A stretch of DNA of 64,000 bases, taken from Rotaria macrura (taxonomy: Eukaryota > Rotifera > Eurotatoria > Philodinida > Philodinidae). The notes under the pieces were generated by a model. That model had not been told where the DNA came from. It searched no databases and worked only from the letters and a program-made list of their open reading frames with translations. The position numbers and the translations under genes were made by a program. Location of the stretch: contig OENT01000131.1 of assembly GCA_900239685.1 (NCBI GenBank), positions 62,001 through 126,000 on the forward strand, read 5' to 3'. Position 1 is the stretch's first letter. Each line of letters opens with the position of its first letter. Below are positions 37,496-51,380 of this stretch, piece by piece.

Positions 37496-37750
37496 ATGAA
37501 TTCATCAAATACAGGTTTGTTGATGTAACTCATTTTTATGACTGATTTATCTGACGATTATTTTCTAGAAAGCAAAATGATCTTAGCAGCTGATATTGCT
37601 GATGCAAAAATTGCCGGTCGTGAAACTCCAGCAAGTGATCCACACAAGAGAGCCGATGCAGAAAATCAGGGATGGTTATCTGGTGATCAATTCACGATTT
37701 CTGAAACTCCAGTTGCTCCGCTCAATGCCACGGTTGGCACCAAGGAATGA
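37496..37750 (+). CDS. Small hydrophilic protein of 66 residues, two exons
   Basis: Exon 1 (37496-37514, ATGAATTCATCAAATACAG) encodes only MNSSNT plus one base. A 54-nt intron (37515-37568, GTTTGT...TTTTCTAG) follows. Exon 2 (37569-37750) restores the frame as ESKMILAADIADAKIAGRE and so on, ending NATVGTKE. The product is rich in Ala, Asp, Glu, Thr and Lys, with one Trp and no membrane segment or signal peptide. The first part (SKMILAADIADAKIAG) could be a short amphipathic helix; the rest looks unstructured. I do not recognise the family. Hydrophilicity recalls stress or LEA-type proteins, but no repeat supports that. AATAAA lies about 125 bases downstream (near 37876). The in-phase short intron of typical size is the main reason to believe the gene. 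Confidence 0.55.
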
Positions 37751-39442
37751 GCTCAATACTCCACTAAAGATTATGTTAATCGACATTAATCACCATCATT
37801 TTACTTCAATGTGTTTTGTGTTTAGTAATTGAGATTTGTATCTCAATAACTTAGCATGTGTTTCCCTTATTTTTCAATAAAAATATTATTCAAGCGATTC
37901 ATTAGTTCTATTGATATTTTCATTAAGAAAAAATAATTCAGAAGAATTTTAATTTGTTGTAAGAATTTCTATTCTTCTATGACACTGTAAACAGGATATT
38001 AACTTGACAGTATTAACTCTTTTGTCATGTTGGACTGAGATTTGTTCTTAAACATCGAAGAAGACCATGTTGCTGACATTGAAAACATAATTAATGTCTA
38101 TCATCGACTACATGGGATAGTGCGTCACTTGTATTTCGACAGAACATTATTTTTTCGCCGCCCATAGCTAAATCATCCTTGGATAATCAATGAATGTTGA
38201 TGAACTGATATCAAAGACAAAGTATACGTATTAAGGTATTGATCTTCCCGATTGATGTCAATTCTAAATTTTATCAAAGTTAGACGAAAGTGTACTTGTC
38301 CATATCCTAAAAGAAAAATTTTCAGTCCCATTCTATACAAGGAGAAGATGAAAAACATATTCAAAGGAACAAATTGATACCACAAGACAAATAAGACTCA
38401 TCGATCTTATTGATTCGTGCTTAATCAAAGGAAAACTATTTTTCGATTAAGATATTTTCCTCGAACAATTTAGATCTCATATTTATAGTTACGTACCATG
38501 CGGATAGTTTCATCGTATTTTCACTATGTTTAAACAAAGTATATCATAAAAAAAATATGAATGTTGTTGGCACTTGTAGAATTCAAGTAAAAAACACGAC
38601 GTATTTCAAACTGGAATAAATTGAATATGTTGACATCTATTGTGATGGTCAATTTCATGTATTTTTGGTCGATATTTTAACAGCAGTCATTTTTATTAAT
38701 AACACAGATGGAAAAATCAATGAGTCTTTACTGACAAACAAACTCGATTTCATTTTGCTAAGAATTCACTCGTATGAGAAACCGCTGGTATGAGCACTCA
38801 TTATGTGATACGTACATAAGGTTAACAATACTTTTTAAAATGCCATAATAATGAATTGGAACAAAAACAGTGGGAAGATATATATCATGGTCTAATTTTA
38901 GTTCCTTTATCATTATATATCCTCGACGTCGTCTATGCGAAGTGAATCTTTGTAAACCATCTTACTCATTTATTTTTACTCGGTTGAATAAAACTCTATG
39001 AAAAGTTAGTAGTAACTGATTTCTACGGTACCATTTTAAAGCGACTATATAATATGTACACAACGATTAGCCTTGTCTTGAGAAAGTCAGACGATACTGC
39101 TGATGACAAAATACTTGACTTGAACGAAACTTCATCATAGAAAATGCCAATGGCAGACAACTCTAAATAATCGATTTTCTTAAGACATGATGCTATTCGA
39201 ACTAATGTCATAAGGTAAATTACTAGGAAAAACATTAAAATAAAATGGATCAACTAGACGTGCTTGTAGATGTGCATGAATACAATATTCACCTTTTTCA
39301 TGATATCAATAAAATGATTTCTTTTATATAGAACTGCAGCTAGATTAAGAGCAGACTTCGTTTTTTTTTCTTTTTTTAAGTAATTTCATTACAAGTACAC
39401 GACAACATCAAAGACAAATACAAAAAAGAACAGACAAAATGA
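37751..39442. other. No gene recognised
   Basis: Convergent intergenic region between the 66-residue gene and the 3' end of SNRNP200. It should hold both 3' untranslated regions. A T homopolymer-rich patch lies near 39360-39380. Confidence 0.45.
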
Positions 39443-42400
39443 TTATTTCATGTCAACATCATTACTAGCTCCTTTGTGAACATCGAGTGAAAATTTATAT
39501 TCATGATCACAACCCATATAAGCATCAGACATAAAGTAGAGAATATAATTGTGTGTACCAGCCCATGGTGCTGTAAAATCCAGAACAGCTTGAGTTTTCT
39601 GTTGTAAAGTTAAACGTTTGATTGATGTCAACGCGTTTGTTTTTAATTCTCCGATAACTAACCACCAGCCTTCTTCACGCTTCTGTGGAAACAATGGTGC
39701 TATAACTGGTCCTGATACTTCATCTGCACGTTCCAATGATACATTCACATTAACTATACTACCCGATGTAATATTATCTTTATCGGGAATTTCATATGAA
39801 ACTTCAATGTTTGGATATCGATTACAAAATCGTGCAACATCAGCTAATTTTGATGTACTCAATTGAAGTAGTTCAACGCGATCTTCATCTTGCATTTCCA
39901 TTAAGTCGAAAACAGTTTCAATTTTCTAAAAAATGAAAACATCATATCAGTTCTTTCTTGTTTGTACTACAGACAAAGTCATAGTCATGATGGACTTAGT
40001 TAGTTCTTGCACACGAGATAGTTCGTCTTAGAGACTAGACAAACGCAGTTACAGAAGGTACTCGTCATTAGAGAGGATTAGAAGTGAATACTTTAATACA
40101 TAGTTTTCAAGAACATGGTAGCCTAGCATCGACAGTAACTAAGATATTGTAAAATATCCGCTGATAAGGTTTGCAACATATTTTTTCCAAATTCGAATTT
40201 TGTGATTCGAAGATAGATCTTCTTCGTTACCAATCGATTTCCCATCTTGTTCAAGTGTAACTCTATCACAGTGTATTATCTGATCATTTTTGCTGAAATT
40301 CTCATATTTAAAAATATTTCATTTTTTTCAAGAATCTTAATCTTTCTGTATATTGTAGAAACGAGCTATGGTTACAATCAACTATCTCGAATAAAAATAG
40401 TTTCATGAATTTTAATGAAGTACACTTCTGAAAACTTCTTCTTTCGTTATTACTTATTTCAAGTATAAGACGCTGGTAGTATCGTGACGAGAAACATACC
40501 TTATCTGTACATCGTTGAATAATTTCCGATGTAAAATGTGGCAATTGTCTTAAATATGGATCTTTATTCCACATGCCTTGTGTAACCATTTGTGCTAATT
40601 CCATCGCAGCTAATGCTGGTAATAACCAACCATTTGAACTTAATACATCGACACATGCTTGAATGAGTCGAATAGCCTATTAAAGAAAAAGAATTTAAAT
40701 GATTGAATAATGTCTTTGAATAATGTTTTTACTTTAATTAAAATTTCATCTGTATCCTTTTGAAGTTCAGCTGACAATTGAATACGTGATAAATGTGCTT
40801 GAAGTAATAGATTTGCTTTAACATGTGGATCATTAAATTTAACATTATTCAATTTATTTGGTAAACGTGTAGCAAGCTGAAACATGAGGAAGAAAAAGAA
40901 TGCGTAAGGTTGTATTGATGGTTAACGTTCAAAGAAAAAGTTACGCAAACAAAATTTATCATACCTGCTTCAAGATATTATCTTCATGATGACGAATAGG
41001 AAGATGTTCATATTCAGCTGCATTAGCAACAATATCAATTAATGCTTTTATTTTAGTTTTCGATGTTAACGATTTGCTGAATAATTCTATTTTGAAAAAT
41101 AATTATTAAAAATCAACATAATTATTTATAGACGATACTACTTACCGATTGTTCGATAGTTGATATAATAATAAGCAGCAATCATTCCAAGATTCATTGG
41201 TGATGTATCCATTTCATTTTCAATTGCGATACACTAAGTAGATTAGGAAAAAAACGTAAATAAAACAATATTCGCTTCTTATTTTCGTTCATTTTCTTAC
41301 TTTCGATTGTTCAAGATCATTCAATGTATTTTCAACTAATTCCGATAAATGATCAGATAAATGTCGATGTGAAACACCTTGTAAATTGTAATAATTTGGA
41401 TTTTGTGTCATACGTCTATAGAGTAATGTCCATGTTAAATAATCAACAGCATCTTGTTTATTTTCAATAGTTTTGGTTACGATTTCAGCATTAAAATGAT
41501 CATGTAAGCAATGATCGAGATGTGATTCAATAGGTAATGGTTCATAGAGAAATTTTTTAAAGAAATCTTTTTTCGATGATAAACACATCAAAACAACTTT
41601 AGCATCCGTTTCTTTCAACGGAAGATTAGCACGACCGATCATCTGTAGAATATCACTGATTGGATAATCATCATAGGTATGATCTTGTCCATTATAATAT
41701 TGTGTATCCATAATAATAACCAAATATGAAAATAGATTCAGTGTCCATAACATACTACGTGAAACAATACAAACTTGTAAAGCACCAGCTGTATATAATT
41801 CTTCAACAATGGTACGATCCTTATGATTTAAACCTTCATGCAAATAAGCAACACCACGTAAAACTGTTTCTTTTAACGTTTGATCTTCAAGTTCATTTGT
41901 AAATGGTTCGATTTCTGCTGTTGTTATATGCAAAAATCGATCTTGTTTTTGTTCAGCAGCAGCAAATGTTAAGATATCAATAGCTGTCATACGCGATAGT
42001 TTACGTGATGGTACGAAAACAATAACGGGATGATTTGGTGAATGACGATTTATCGCTTGATAAACTGGTTTAGCCATGGCAATCAATCGTGAAGAATTGT
42101 GTGTCATATTAAAACCTTGAATATGTAATTCAAGTTGCACTGGCCGAACACTTGGACGAAAATTGAATGTCGCATTTGTACTGCAACCAAGCCATTGCGC
42201 AATATCTTTAGCATTGAGTATTGATGTAGCCATAGCTACTATACGAATATTTCGTCCTATTTGAGAACTCATATAACGCATACGAGAACAAATAATTTCA
42301 AGGACAGGCTAAAAGAAAATTAATGAAAAGCATGTTTTTTAAATTATAATAAAAGAAAATGCTTTGAATTCTCGGGAAACTTCAGTCTTTACATCTACGA

Positions 42401-45400
42401 TTTTCTATTCTCAAAACTGAAAGCCTTTCCAAAGTAATGATTTCACTTTTGTATAGAATTATATACGTTGATCAAGGACTTGTGATTCGATCTTGACTAG
42501 AAATAACAACCGATGGCTAAACTGTCTTTATATCCTATTTCTATGGAGTATATAATGATATTTTCAATGAAGTATTTACAAGCAGTTGACCATCGAAAAG
42601 AAAATCTAAGAGTCACAACGGACCCTGCTCATTGGAAGATGCCAAACTTTTCATAGTGTCTTCAGCGAACACTTTCTGAATCATTTTAAAAAACTGTTTT
42701 GAACAATATCGATTTAGCAGATGCAGAGCAAGTAGTATGTTACGTGCGATGTCAGTCACTTTACCTAGAAACCATGAAAATAGACTTTCTCTTGATTAGC
42801 CAAGTCAATTTCTGCAAAATGTTTCCTCAATACACTATTCAAACAGAACCATCGAAACGTACAGTCAAAAACTTTGGATCTTGAACTAAGCAAGTTTCAT
42901 ACTGGTTCGCATGAAATGATCTCAATGTTCAGTGGGTATGAAAGAGGTACTGTGCCAAACACATTTTTTTGTGTCCCACTGCTCCAAAATTTAGTAATAG
43001 GAAGAAAGTTACAAGAATGACTTCGTAGCTTTCAAACAGTATTTTCATGAAAAGTCGTTCAAAAGATCTTCATATTCTGTCTCAAAGCTATCTGATAAGG
43101 TTACGAGTTTTTTCTTGTATATAAAAATGGATGTGTCATATGATGCAGTAACTTTCGTGTCAATTTGTAATATCGATTAAGTAGCCTCGTCTCTGATACT
43201 ACGGGCATGACTCTGGTAGTGTTTCTTAAACAGAATAATTCATTTTCATGAGATACAATCGAAAAAGATTACTCAAGTCTATCGAATAGAATTGCACAAT
43301 CTCCATTGATACTATGATTATTTTTTCCTACAACTTACCCCATCATCTGAACCAATCACATGTAAATCATCCACAATAAATAAATTAACATTTTGAACAT
43401 TTTTTCGTTGTTTCCATCGACGTGATAAGATATCCCATTTTTCCGGTGTTGAAATAATGATATGACCCTAGAATAAAATTAATAATTCATAAAAAAAACA
43501 ATTTTTTTTCTTCTTTTCTAGAATTAACCTTAGCAATTAATTTCAGATCTGCAGATGTTTCACCAGTTAGCATAACAACTTTTCGACCAATAGTGGTAAA
43601 ACGTCGATCCCAATCTTGTCGTACAATTTCAGCTAATTCTTCTTTTGGTGTGACATAAACACATTTAAGTTCAGAAGTTTCTTTCGATTTTTCACTTGAA
43701 AATAATCTTAATATGGCAAATTCAGCACATATAGTTTTTCCACAACCAGTCGATGCACCCAGAAATACATTATCATCTGTATTATACAATGTATTAAAAA
43801 CTAAAAACAAAACAATCATAAGAACACGCACAGAAATCATTCTTTTGTTCTTTACCTTGAGTTTGAATACCATTAAAAAATTTAAAATTGTATAAATCTT
43901 CATATCTCGAATTTCTTAATGCATTAACAGGTAATGGTTGTAAATCAAGAAGTTCCGTTGGTGCTGGATGTTTTTCTGGCAGAATTAAATGACGAAATGA
44001 GACAGCAACTTGAGTTTCGGATGCTATCCATTTATCAGATATAACACGAATGAAATATTGTGGTGGCAACGTTTCAAATACCGGAACATAAAATTTGACG
44101 TAATGTTCATCTTCACAATATTTTCTGAAAAAATTACATAAATATTTATCAATGGTCAATCTTGTTATTTGGCTAGGAAGAAAATACTATTGCATACTTA
44201 GAAAAGTATAATAGTTTTACATAATAAAACTATTTACACTAGATATAGTCTAGAAAAAGTGTTCTATGCCGAATTTTCGTTGAGCTCTTTATAACATAGA
44301 TACAACACTTGAAATGTGTCGTGGGTGAAAACTATCGTTATCTTCAATAGACTAGATCGTTGAACAGCAGCATTATGTCTGACTCGTCTAATTATGCAGA
44401 ACAATATAGAAATCTATCAGCCAAGAGTGTAATTGTTATTAGAAAAGTTTTCTAATCATGAAAGTCACAATGATAAGAGTAGATCTATGGTATCATTCAT
44501 TGACGTCGATAGATAACAAAAATAAATACAAAATCAAACTATCATACTTAACTAAATGCATGAAAGTCTGTCTCAATTTGTGTTTTTTTTTCGTTGCTGT
44601 TAGATCAGATCTAGAGAACTTAATTTCCTTATCATCTTTCTTGAATATTATGGTCTATTAGATACTGGTCTTCATTATCTTGTAAACAGACTTCAACAGT
44701 ATACGCTTGATACAGTAATAATCTTATGTTCAAATAGCTTTTTGTTGCATTTTATTGTTCCCGAAGCAGAGTTTATTCTCAATGAGTATTCATAAATCTT
44801 CAATACTTCTTTAAAATTTCATACGATCAAGAATCGTATCAGTTCGGAACATAAATAATCGACTTACTTTTTAAGAAGAAAGTATTCATGATGAAGTAAA
44901 ATTTCTGAATCGACATCTTCAACTAAGATCCAAAAGGGCTAAAAAAAAACGAAGATTAGAAATACGATTGAAAAATGTCATTTTTCTTTCTTTCAAACTT
45001 ACTTCTGCCATTCCATGAATTTTATCATCCCATTGAAAATCGGGTGTGATCGTTAATTCAACTTTTAATGTTGATCTTGTTATTGGTAGAACATGTACAG
45101 ATAAGTCTAATTTTGGTATATGATGAATATATTTATAGATAGTTTTTCCAACTTTCGGTGCACGCACCAATTCACCTACGAAAAAGAAATCGATAGAACA
45201 ACAGAAGAATTTATGTTTGCATTGCTCTTACCTATTTCATGTGCATCTAAATCATAGAATCGATCCCATGAAATATTTTTCTTTTCGATTTTCCGAATTA
45301 TTTCTTCTGGAATCTTTTTAAATTGTCTTAACGAACACATACTTTGCCACCTAACGAAAACAAAAAGCGTTTGTTTTTTTCTTCTAAAACTCAAAACATT

Positions 45401-48400
45401 AACTCGTTTCTTACATTCGTTTATCAATCATCTTTGACAAACTTAATGTTTTATCAACTAATTGTGCCCATCCACGTTGTAAAACCATTTCAAAGATAGC
45501 TCTCATCAATCGGCCAGCACTTTGTGTTACATAAACCATATCGGCCATTAATGCAAATCCATCAAGTTTCAATTGCGATATATAAGCTTGTAGAAGAACA
45601 TTAATTTTTGCGCTTGGTTCATCAATATTTTCTTTAACTGGTATTGGTACGCGTTCGAGTAGTTTTTGTAATTCAATTTTTTCTTCTTCTCGTACAGTTA
45701 TATGACGAAATTCTGATGATAATGAAAATATACGAAATAGATCGATTTCACTTAATGTTGGTTTCAATAATTGATTATACATTGCAATAGTTTCATGTGT
45801 ACAATAATAGTGACTTGCTATACGACCATGTTCAGTTACTTGAAAATTTCCTGTTTTACGATCATAACGTATTAAATGACATTTATCTAATTGTATAGCT
45901 GCTGAATGTATTAAATCTACACGTCGTTGATAGAGATATTTATCGACAAGTAATGATTCATTTGATACACCATATAGTTGTGGTTCTTTTATCATACGAA
46001 CATATAAATATGTATAACTAAGCCATTCAGCTGCTTCGCGAACATTTTGAACAGTACCAAGAACGATTTCTGCATTGAGATTATCAACTAATTTCGATAT
46101 CATTTGACTTTCAATAGGAAGCTAGAATATTAAAACATTGAATGAAAAACTCGAGAGCTAAATTATTCAAATCAAATAGATTATTCAAGAGCTTATAGAA
46201 ATTTTGAAGTAAAACGGATAGAAATGTTAACCAAAACTAGCCAGACCCAACTCTGGGTATGACACAAGATTATGTGATACGTTCGATTCTGGTTGATATA
46301 ATTATAGAAAGAAGCAGTTTCAGTTTGTTTCACAAGATATCAAATTAAAGTGGCATGTTTCAGTCATAGATATATAAAAGATTTTAATAATCAGATTGGA
46401 TAAAAAAAAGAGATCTCCTACTGACTGCTCTTCTTAAATGACTTCGATGTTACAAAATTCTTTTTTCGAAGTTTTCCTGATAAGAAATTTCATGAAGATC
46501 GATGGTTCTTGTTTATTTTCAAAGAACCATTGAATCGTATTGTATCATTTAATGAAATCAAATTGAAAAAGTTCTTGCAAAATGTTGTCAATTTGTTCAA
46601 ATTAACAGAAATACCTACAGTGTATCGAACATCGTTTTAATCTCATTGAGATTGAGCAAGTCACTTATTAGGTATCCAAGATGTGTTTAGAAATAAAATA
46701 AAATTTGAACGATCTTAGTTCTCTTAAGAATACTTTCGTTTATCACTGTACGAACTCTTAATGGAGGAAAACTATTACAAAGTTTAAACAACGACTTACT
46801 TGTTGATTCATTAATGACAAATAATATTGCAATTCACTATGACTAGTAATTAAAATACCTTGACCACGAGTATCATACTGTGGACGACCAGCACGACCGA
46901 GCATCTATAAAAGTAAAAAGGGAAGAACTTAATTTGGTATACCATTGTAATGTAATTACTAGAAACTTACTTGCATAACATCGAGTGCACCTAATTCTGT
47001 CCAACGACCTTTTTCTGGATTGTAAACTTGTGTACCTTTGATAATAACCGTATGTGCTGGTAAATTCACACCCCACGCAAGTGTTGCCGTTGATACAAGT
47101 ACTTGAATATGTCGTTCAGCAAAAAGATCTTCAACTAATGTACGATCAGCACGGTTCATACCAGCATGATGTATAGCAAATGAATATGGAAATAGATCTT
47201 TTAATTCTAAATTTTTTGTTTGTTCAGCTTCAGTTCGAAGAATTTCTTGTGATGCTGAACCGTCCTTGAGAAATGCTCCGATGGTATCTTTTTCTAAGCA
47301 AGCATCACGTATGGCACGTGCTGTTTTACCAGTTTCTTTTCTTGAATGTACAAAAACCAAGACCTAGAAAAATTTTCATTCAACAATAGAACATCGAACA
47401 ATATATGAGTCAATTATCTTACTTGATTTTTTCCAGCATGCTCCATAATTTTATCATATACAAGATCATTCATTATTTGAAAACGTTTAATAGCTTTCTT
47501 TTCTGTTATACCAATATATTGTTGTTCAAGTGGTACAGGTCTATAACTATTATCAAAATGAAATACACCTTCACGTTTAACATTGAGAAATGTTGCTATA
47601 TCTTCATAGTTTGGTAATGTTGCACTTAGACCGATGAAACGAACAGCATCTTGTGTTGTTTCAATTGTACGTATTGTACGTGCAACAATAGCTTCAAGTA
47701 CAGGACCACGATCGTCATGTAATAGATGTACTTCATCAAGTATAATTAAACGAACTAATTGCGTATACGAACGTTCACCACCTTTACGTGTTATAATATC
47801 CCATTTTTCAGGTGTACATACAATCAATTGTGTTTCATTGATTTGTTCTCTTGATAATTGATGATCACCAGTTAATTCAGCTACTTTTAATCCAAATGGA
47901 TTTAAACGTTTAGTAAAATTGCCTACAACTTCTTGTACAAGTGATCTCATTGGTGCAATATAAATCATTTTAAATTCATCAACATTGATCGTACCATCGG
48001 ACATAACATGTTTACCTATTTCACGTAGAATACAAAGTAAGGCAACGTTTGTTTTACCAGCACCCTGAAAATGATACGAAAATTTTCTTAAACTTAATTT
48101 ATTTTAGACAAAAGAATAATCAATCGATAACTTACTGTTGGTGCACATAATAGAATATTCTCGTCAGATTCTAATGCAGCTTTAACCATACGTGATTGAA
48201 TACGATTCAATACTTTATAACCTTCGAATGCTGGTTGAGCATATTTAGGTAGATTAGTAATCGGATAAAGAACCTAAAATATAAATAATACACAATTTAA
48301 TTTTGAACTCTACAAAAAATATTTCACAAAATCCTAACATGGATGATTCATTTAGTATTCTCATTCAAGATAAGTATAGTTTCATCGTAGGTTTCATACG

Positions 48401-51362
48401 TCAATTTTTAGGCTAACACAGTTCTTGTTTTAGTGACATGTTAGAATGTTAATATCATCATCAGTAAAGATGACCATGAGACTGCAGACTATTAGTCTGA
48501 AAACATATGTCGAATATCCAACGTTCCTTGATTTACAGATCATGAAGTTCACCAAAGAATTCTTGAATTATCAATAGGCGACTTCTTTTATTGATATTCT
48601 ATCCCTAATCTTGATTCTGACATACTTTGTCTACTTATGCTGAAAGTATGCTTAACAGATTATTTTTTTTGCAAATCCTTTGGTTACGTAACTAAAATCG
48701 TTTTAAATCTTTACCTCTCCTGGATCAAGTGCTGACGGTTTCAATGCAGGTACATGTACTTCTTCATAACCTTTCTTCTGTAATCGATAGGAACCATCAG
48801 GTAATCGACAACTTTTATTAGCCATAAAATGACTTCCTTGTACAAAAGCAAGATCTTCCAAATTGACAACATGTTGTGGATTACTTGTCGACTAAAGAAA
48901 GAAAGCACATATGAAATATGAAAATAACATTTATTTTGCACTCATTCATATTATTACTTCGATAGTTCCATTCTCAATTTCCATACCATCTTGATCTCCA
49001 TCTTCGTCACGACTTTTTTTCGATGATACACGACGATCACGCTCTTCCTATGTATTTACAAGAAACAATAAATAGGCATTTCTTATTTCATGAATTTAAA
49101 AAAGAACGAAAATCAAACCTGTGCTGAATCACTTCGATCAGTTTCCGATAAAGCTTGTAAAATCCATACTAAGTCTGGATCACTCTTCATTTTTTCTTCG
49201 ATACTTTCTTTTTCTGATGCACTCTGTGATGATGCAAGTAATGTACAATAGAGTACTAAAAATAGAAATAAATCATTTCTAATTATTAATCAAGAAACTA
49301 ATTAAGAAAGATAAACATACTCATATGTCGATGTGTTCTTAAAGTCTTAATAAAATCAAATTGATTATAGCCAAGTAAAAGTACAAGTTGATTTTCTAAT
49401 TCTCTATCATCAGTTGACGTTTTGAGAATTTCAAGAACTTCTTGTGCTTTTAATTTTGCATCTGTTGCTTCCGTGTAGACTTTACTTAAATTTCGTTGTA
49501 GCCAAAATGCATCAATTGAATGTGGCTGTAATGCTTTAGTTGGACGGGTAAAATCATCGCTAGTACTCTAAAAAAAAACAATAATACGAATTCTTAAATC
49601 ATAGATGAAAATAGATCGAATTCACAATACTACATCAGAATGAAAGTTATACTTTAAGGATTACATCATTTAACAGAGGAATCAATTTAATCGAAATGAT
49701 TCGCTACTTAAAATACTGATTGATACGTAGAATCATCTAATATACAAGCTGTTGCTTGTTTTCAGTATTCTTCTCTAGGAAAATCTAGGTGAAAGATCAT
49801 TTAGTGTCTTTACAATTCTTACCATCGAAAATGACATCTTCTTAAAGTATCATTGAGATTCGAAAAAGAATCATCATTTACATCGTTCCTCATACCTAAA
49901 CAATCAATCCCCTACATTTTTTAGCAACGATGAAAGTTCTATTGTACGAGTAGATTTCACTAGTTATTACGTAATTTCGAAAGTTCTTCGTAACATATTT
50001 TCAGACTGATGAAAGTTCAATCAATGCTATTTAAGTCATAATCGAAAACATATATTGAGTTCTTATTTCGGTTCTCGAACTAATCGATTCTTTTTCCACA
50101 TACACTACGTTCACCATGGTGGTAGTATTTCGAAAAAACAACTTTCAAGCTCATAGAGAATGCAGCACTAAAATGTACCGTAAAAATTTCAAATATATAT
50201 ACCTTATCTTCGTTTTGAGATGCAAACGTATTAACAAAGTGTATAATGGACACAGTGAATATTCATGATTGATTCTGTTTAACACGATTTCAGTTTATAT
50301 AGTTTCTGATTAAAATTTAAATATCAATTTCTTTGAAAGGAAACCAGGAAATCTTAGAACTGATCAGATCCGTTTCTCGACTTGTTTTGTTCGTAAAAAA
50401 ACTATTTTGATTGTAAAATTGATATGCTCACTTACCGGTTTATTGAGAAATTTCTCTTGAATTGTATAATCCATTTTTGCCTCTTCACCTTCGGACAAAT
50501 CACCATCTTCATCTTCACGTACTTCATTTTCATCACCTTCATCTTCATCGCCTGAATCTTCAAATTCAACATTAACACCATATGTTTCATCGATTTCTTC
50601 CTCTAGAAAAATAAAAAGAATCGTACATACATACAGTCAGCAAGGTTCTTGTTCGTCAATGAAATTACCCTCTTTTCCTGTTTTATCATCTGTTGACCAA
50701 TCCGTTATTTTCTTTCCAAGATTAACAAGAAAAGCAAAACGTTGTTCTGGAATTTTTGTACTGAGTAATGTTTCGATTTCATTTTTACGGTCTTTATCAC
50801 GTAATTTATCATTTTTGAGAACAATTAAAACTTCATCAGCTGCCCCACATAGAATGCTACGTGCTTGATCACCTATTGCTTCTTGAATAAATCCAAGTAA
50901 AACTTCATAAGTCTGTTTTGTTTCCTGAGTTTTCGGTCGATATAATATACTTGATGCATCTTCAACAGAATCACCAAGTAATGTTTGACCTTTAAATCTT
51001 CCGACATCATATTTCGATGAATGATCTTCATCTTTCTTTTGTTTTCTACACAAATAAAATAGAAGCGTTATAAAAAAACAAAATCAGATTTTGACATTGT
51101 GATACGAACTTATTACTACGTTCAGGTCGAGTACGTTGAGCACGATCGCCCATTCTAGTTCCCGTCAAGTGACTTGAAAGTGAAAGTACTTCACCGGTCG
51201 CTTCATTACGTACACGTCTGTCAATTAAAGATTTATCAACTTGTAAGACAAGATTGGAGTTCTAAGTAAGCAAAGGTAGACATATATCTTTTGTTTCATG
51301 AACATGATTTTACTTACCGCTTTGTATTCATATTGAGAACGACGAGCAGCTTCATCGGCCAT
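39443..51362 (-). CDS. SNRNP200: U5 snRNP 200-kDa RNA helicase (Brr2)
   Basis: Brr2 unwinds U4/U6 in the spliceosome. All 25 exons can be joined in phase: 51362-51318, 51261-51110, 51045-50669, 50602-50436, 49567-49321, 49255-49119, 49047-48958, 48891-48715, 48273-48136, 48064-47423, 47363-46971, 46904-46800, 46121-45415, 45350-45232, 45175-45003, 44938-44868, 44124-43856, 43800-43529, 43467-43339, 42308-41301, 41233-41146, 41086-40965, 40876-40733, 40676-40500, 39925-39443. The protein has 2143 residues, close to the human 2136. It begins [15 protein letters not shown] like other Brr2 proteins. The N-terminal cassette has LLCAPTGAGKT (about 504-514), DEVH (620-623), GLSATLP and QMLGRAGRP, then winged-helix and Sec63 domains. 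The C-terminal cassette has GASTGCGKT (about 1351-1359), DDLH (about 1460-1463) and a second Sec63 domain ending in the conserved [15 protein letters not shown]. Donor GTTCGT after exon 2 is unusual. Identity is near certain. Confidence 0.97.
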
Positions 51363-51378
51363 CGTTCGATATTGAAAT

Positions 51379-51380
51379 CT
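51379..51380 (-). other. 3' splice site 16 bases upstream of the SNRNP200 start
   Basis: On the minus strand CGTTTTATTTCAG precedes a 16-base leader and then ATGGCC. This is a consensus acceptor with no coding exon upstream, as expected for spliced-leader addition or a 5' UTR intron. Confidence 0.5.

Noticed and set aside
49568-50435. Box C/D snoRNA in a long SNRNP200 intron (ATGATGA on the minus strand near 49870)
   Set aside because: No D box at suitable distance and no terminal stem could be found.
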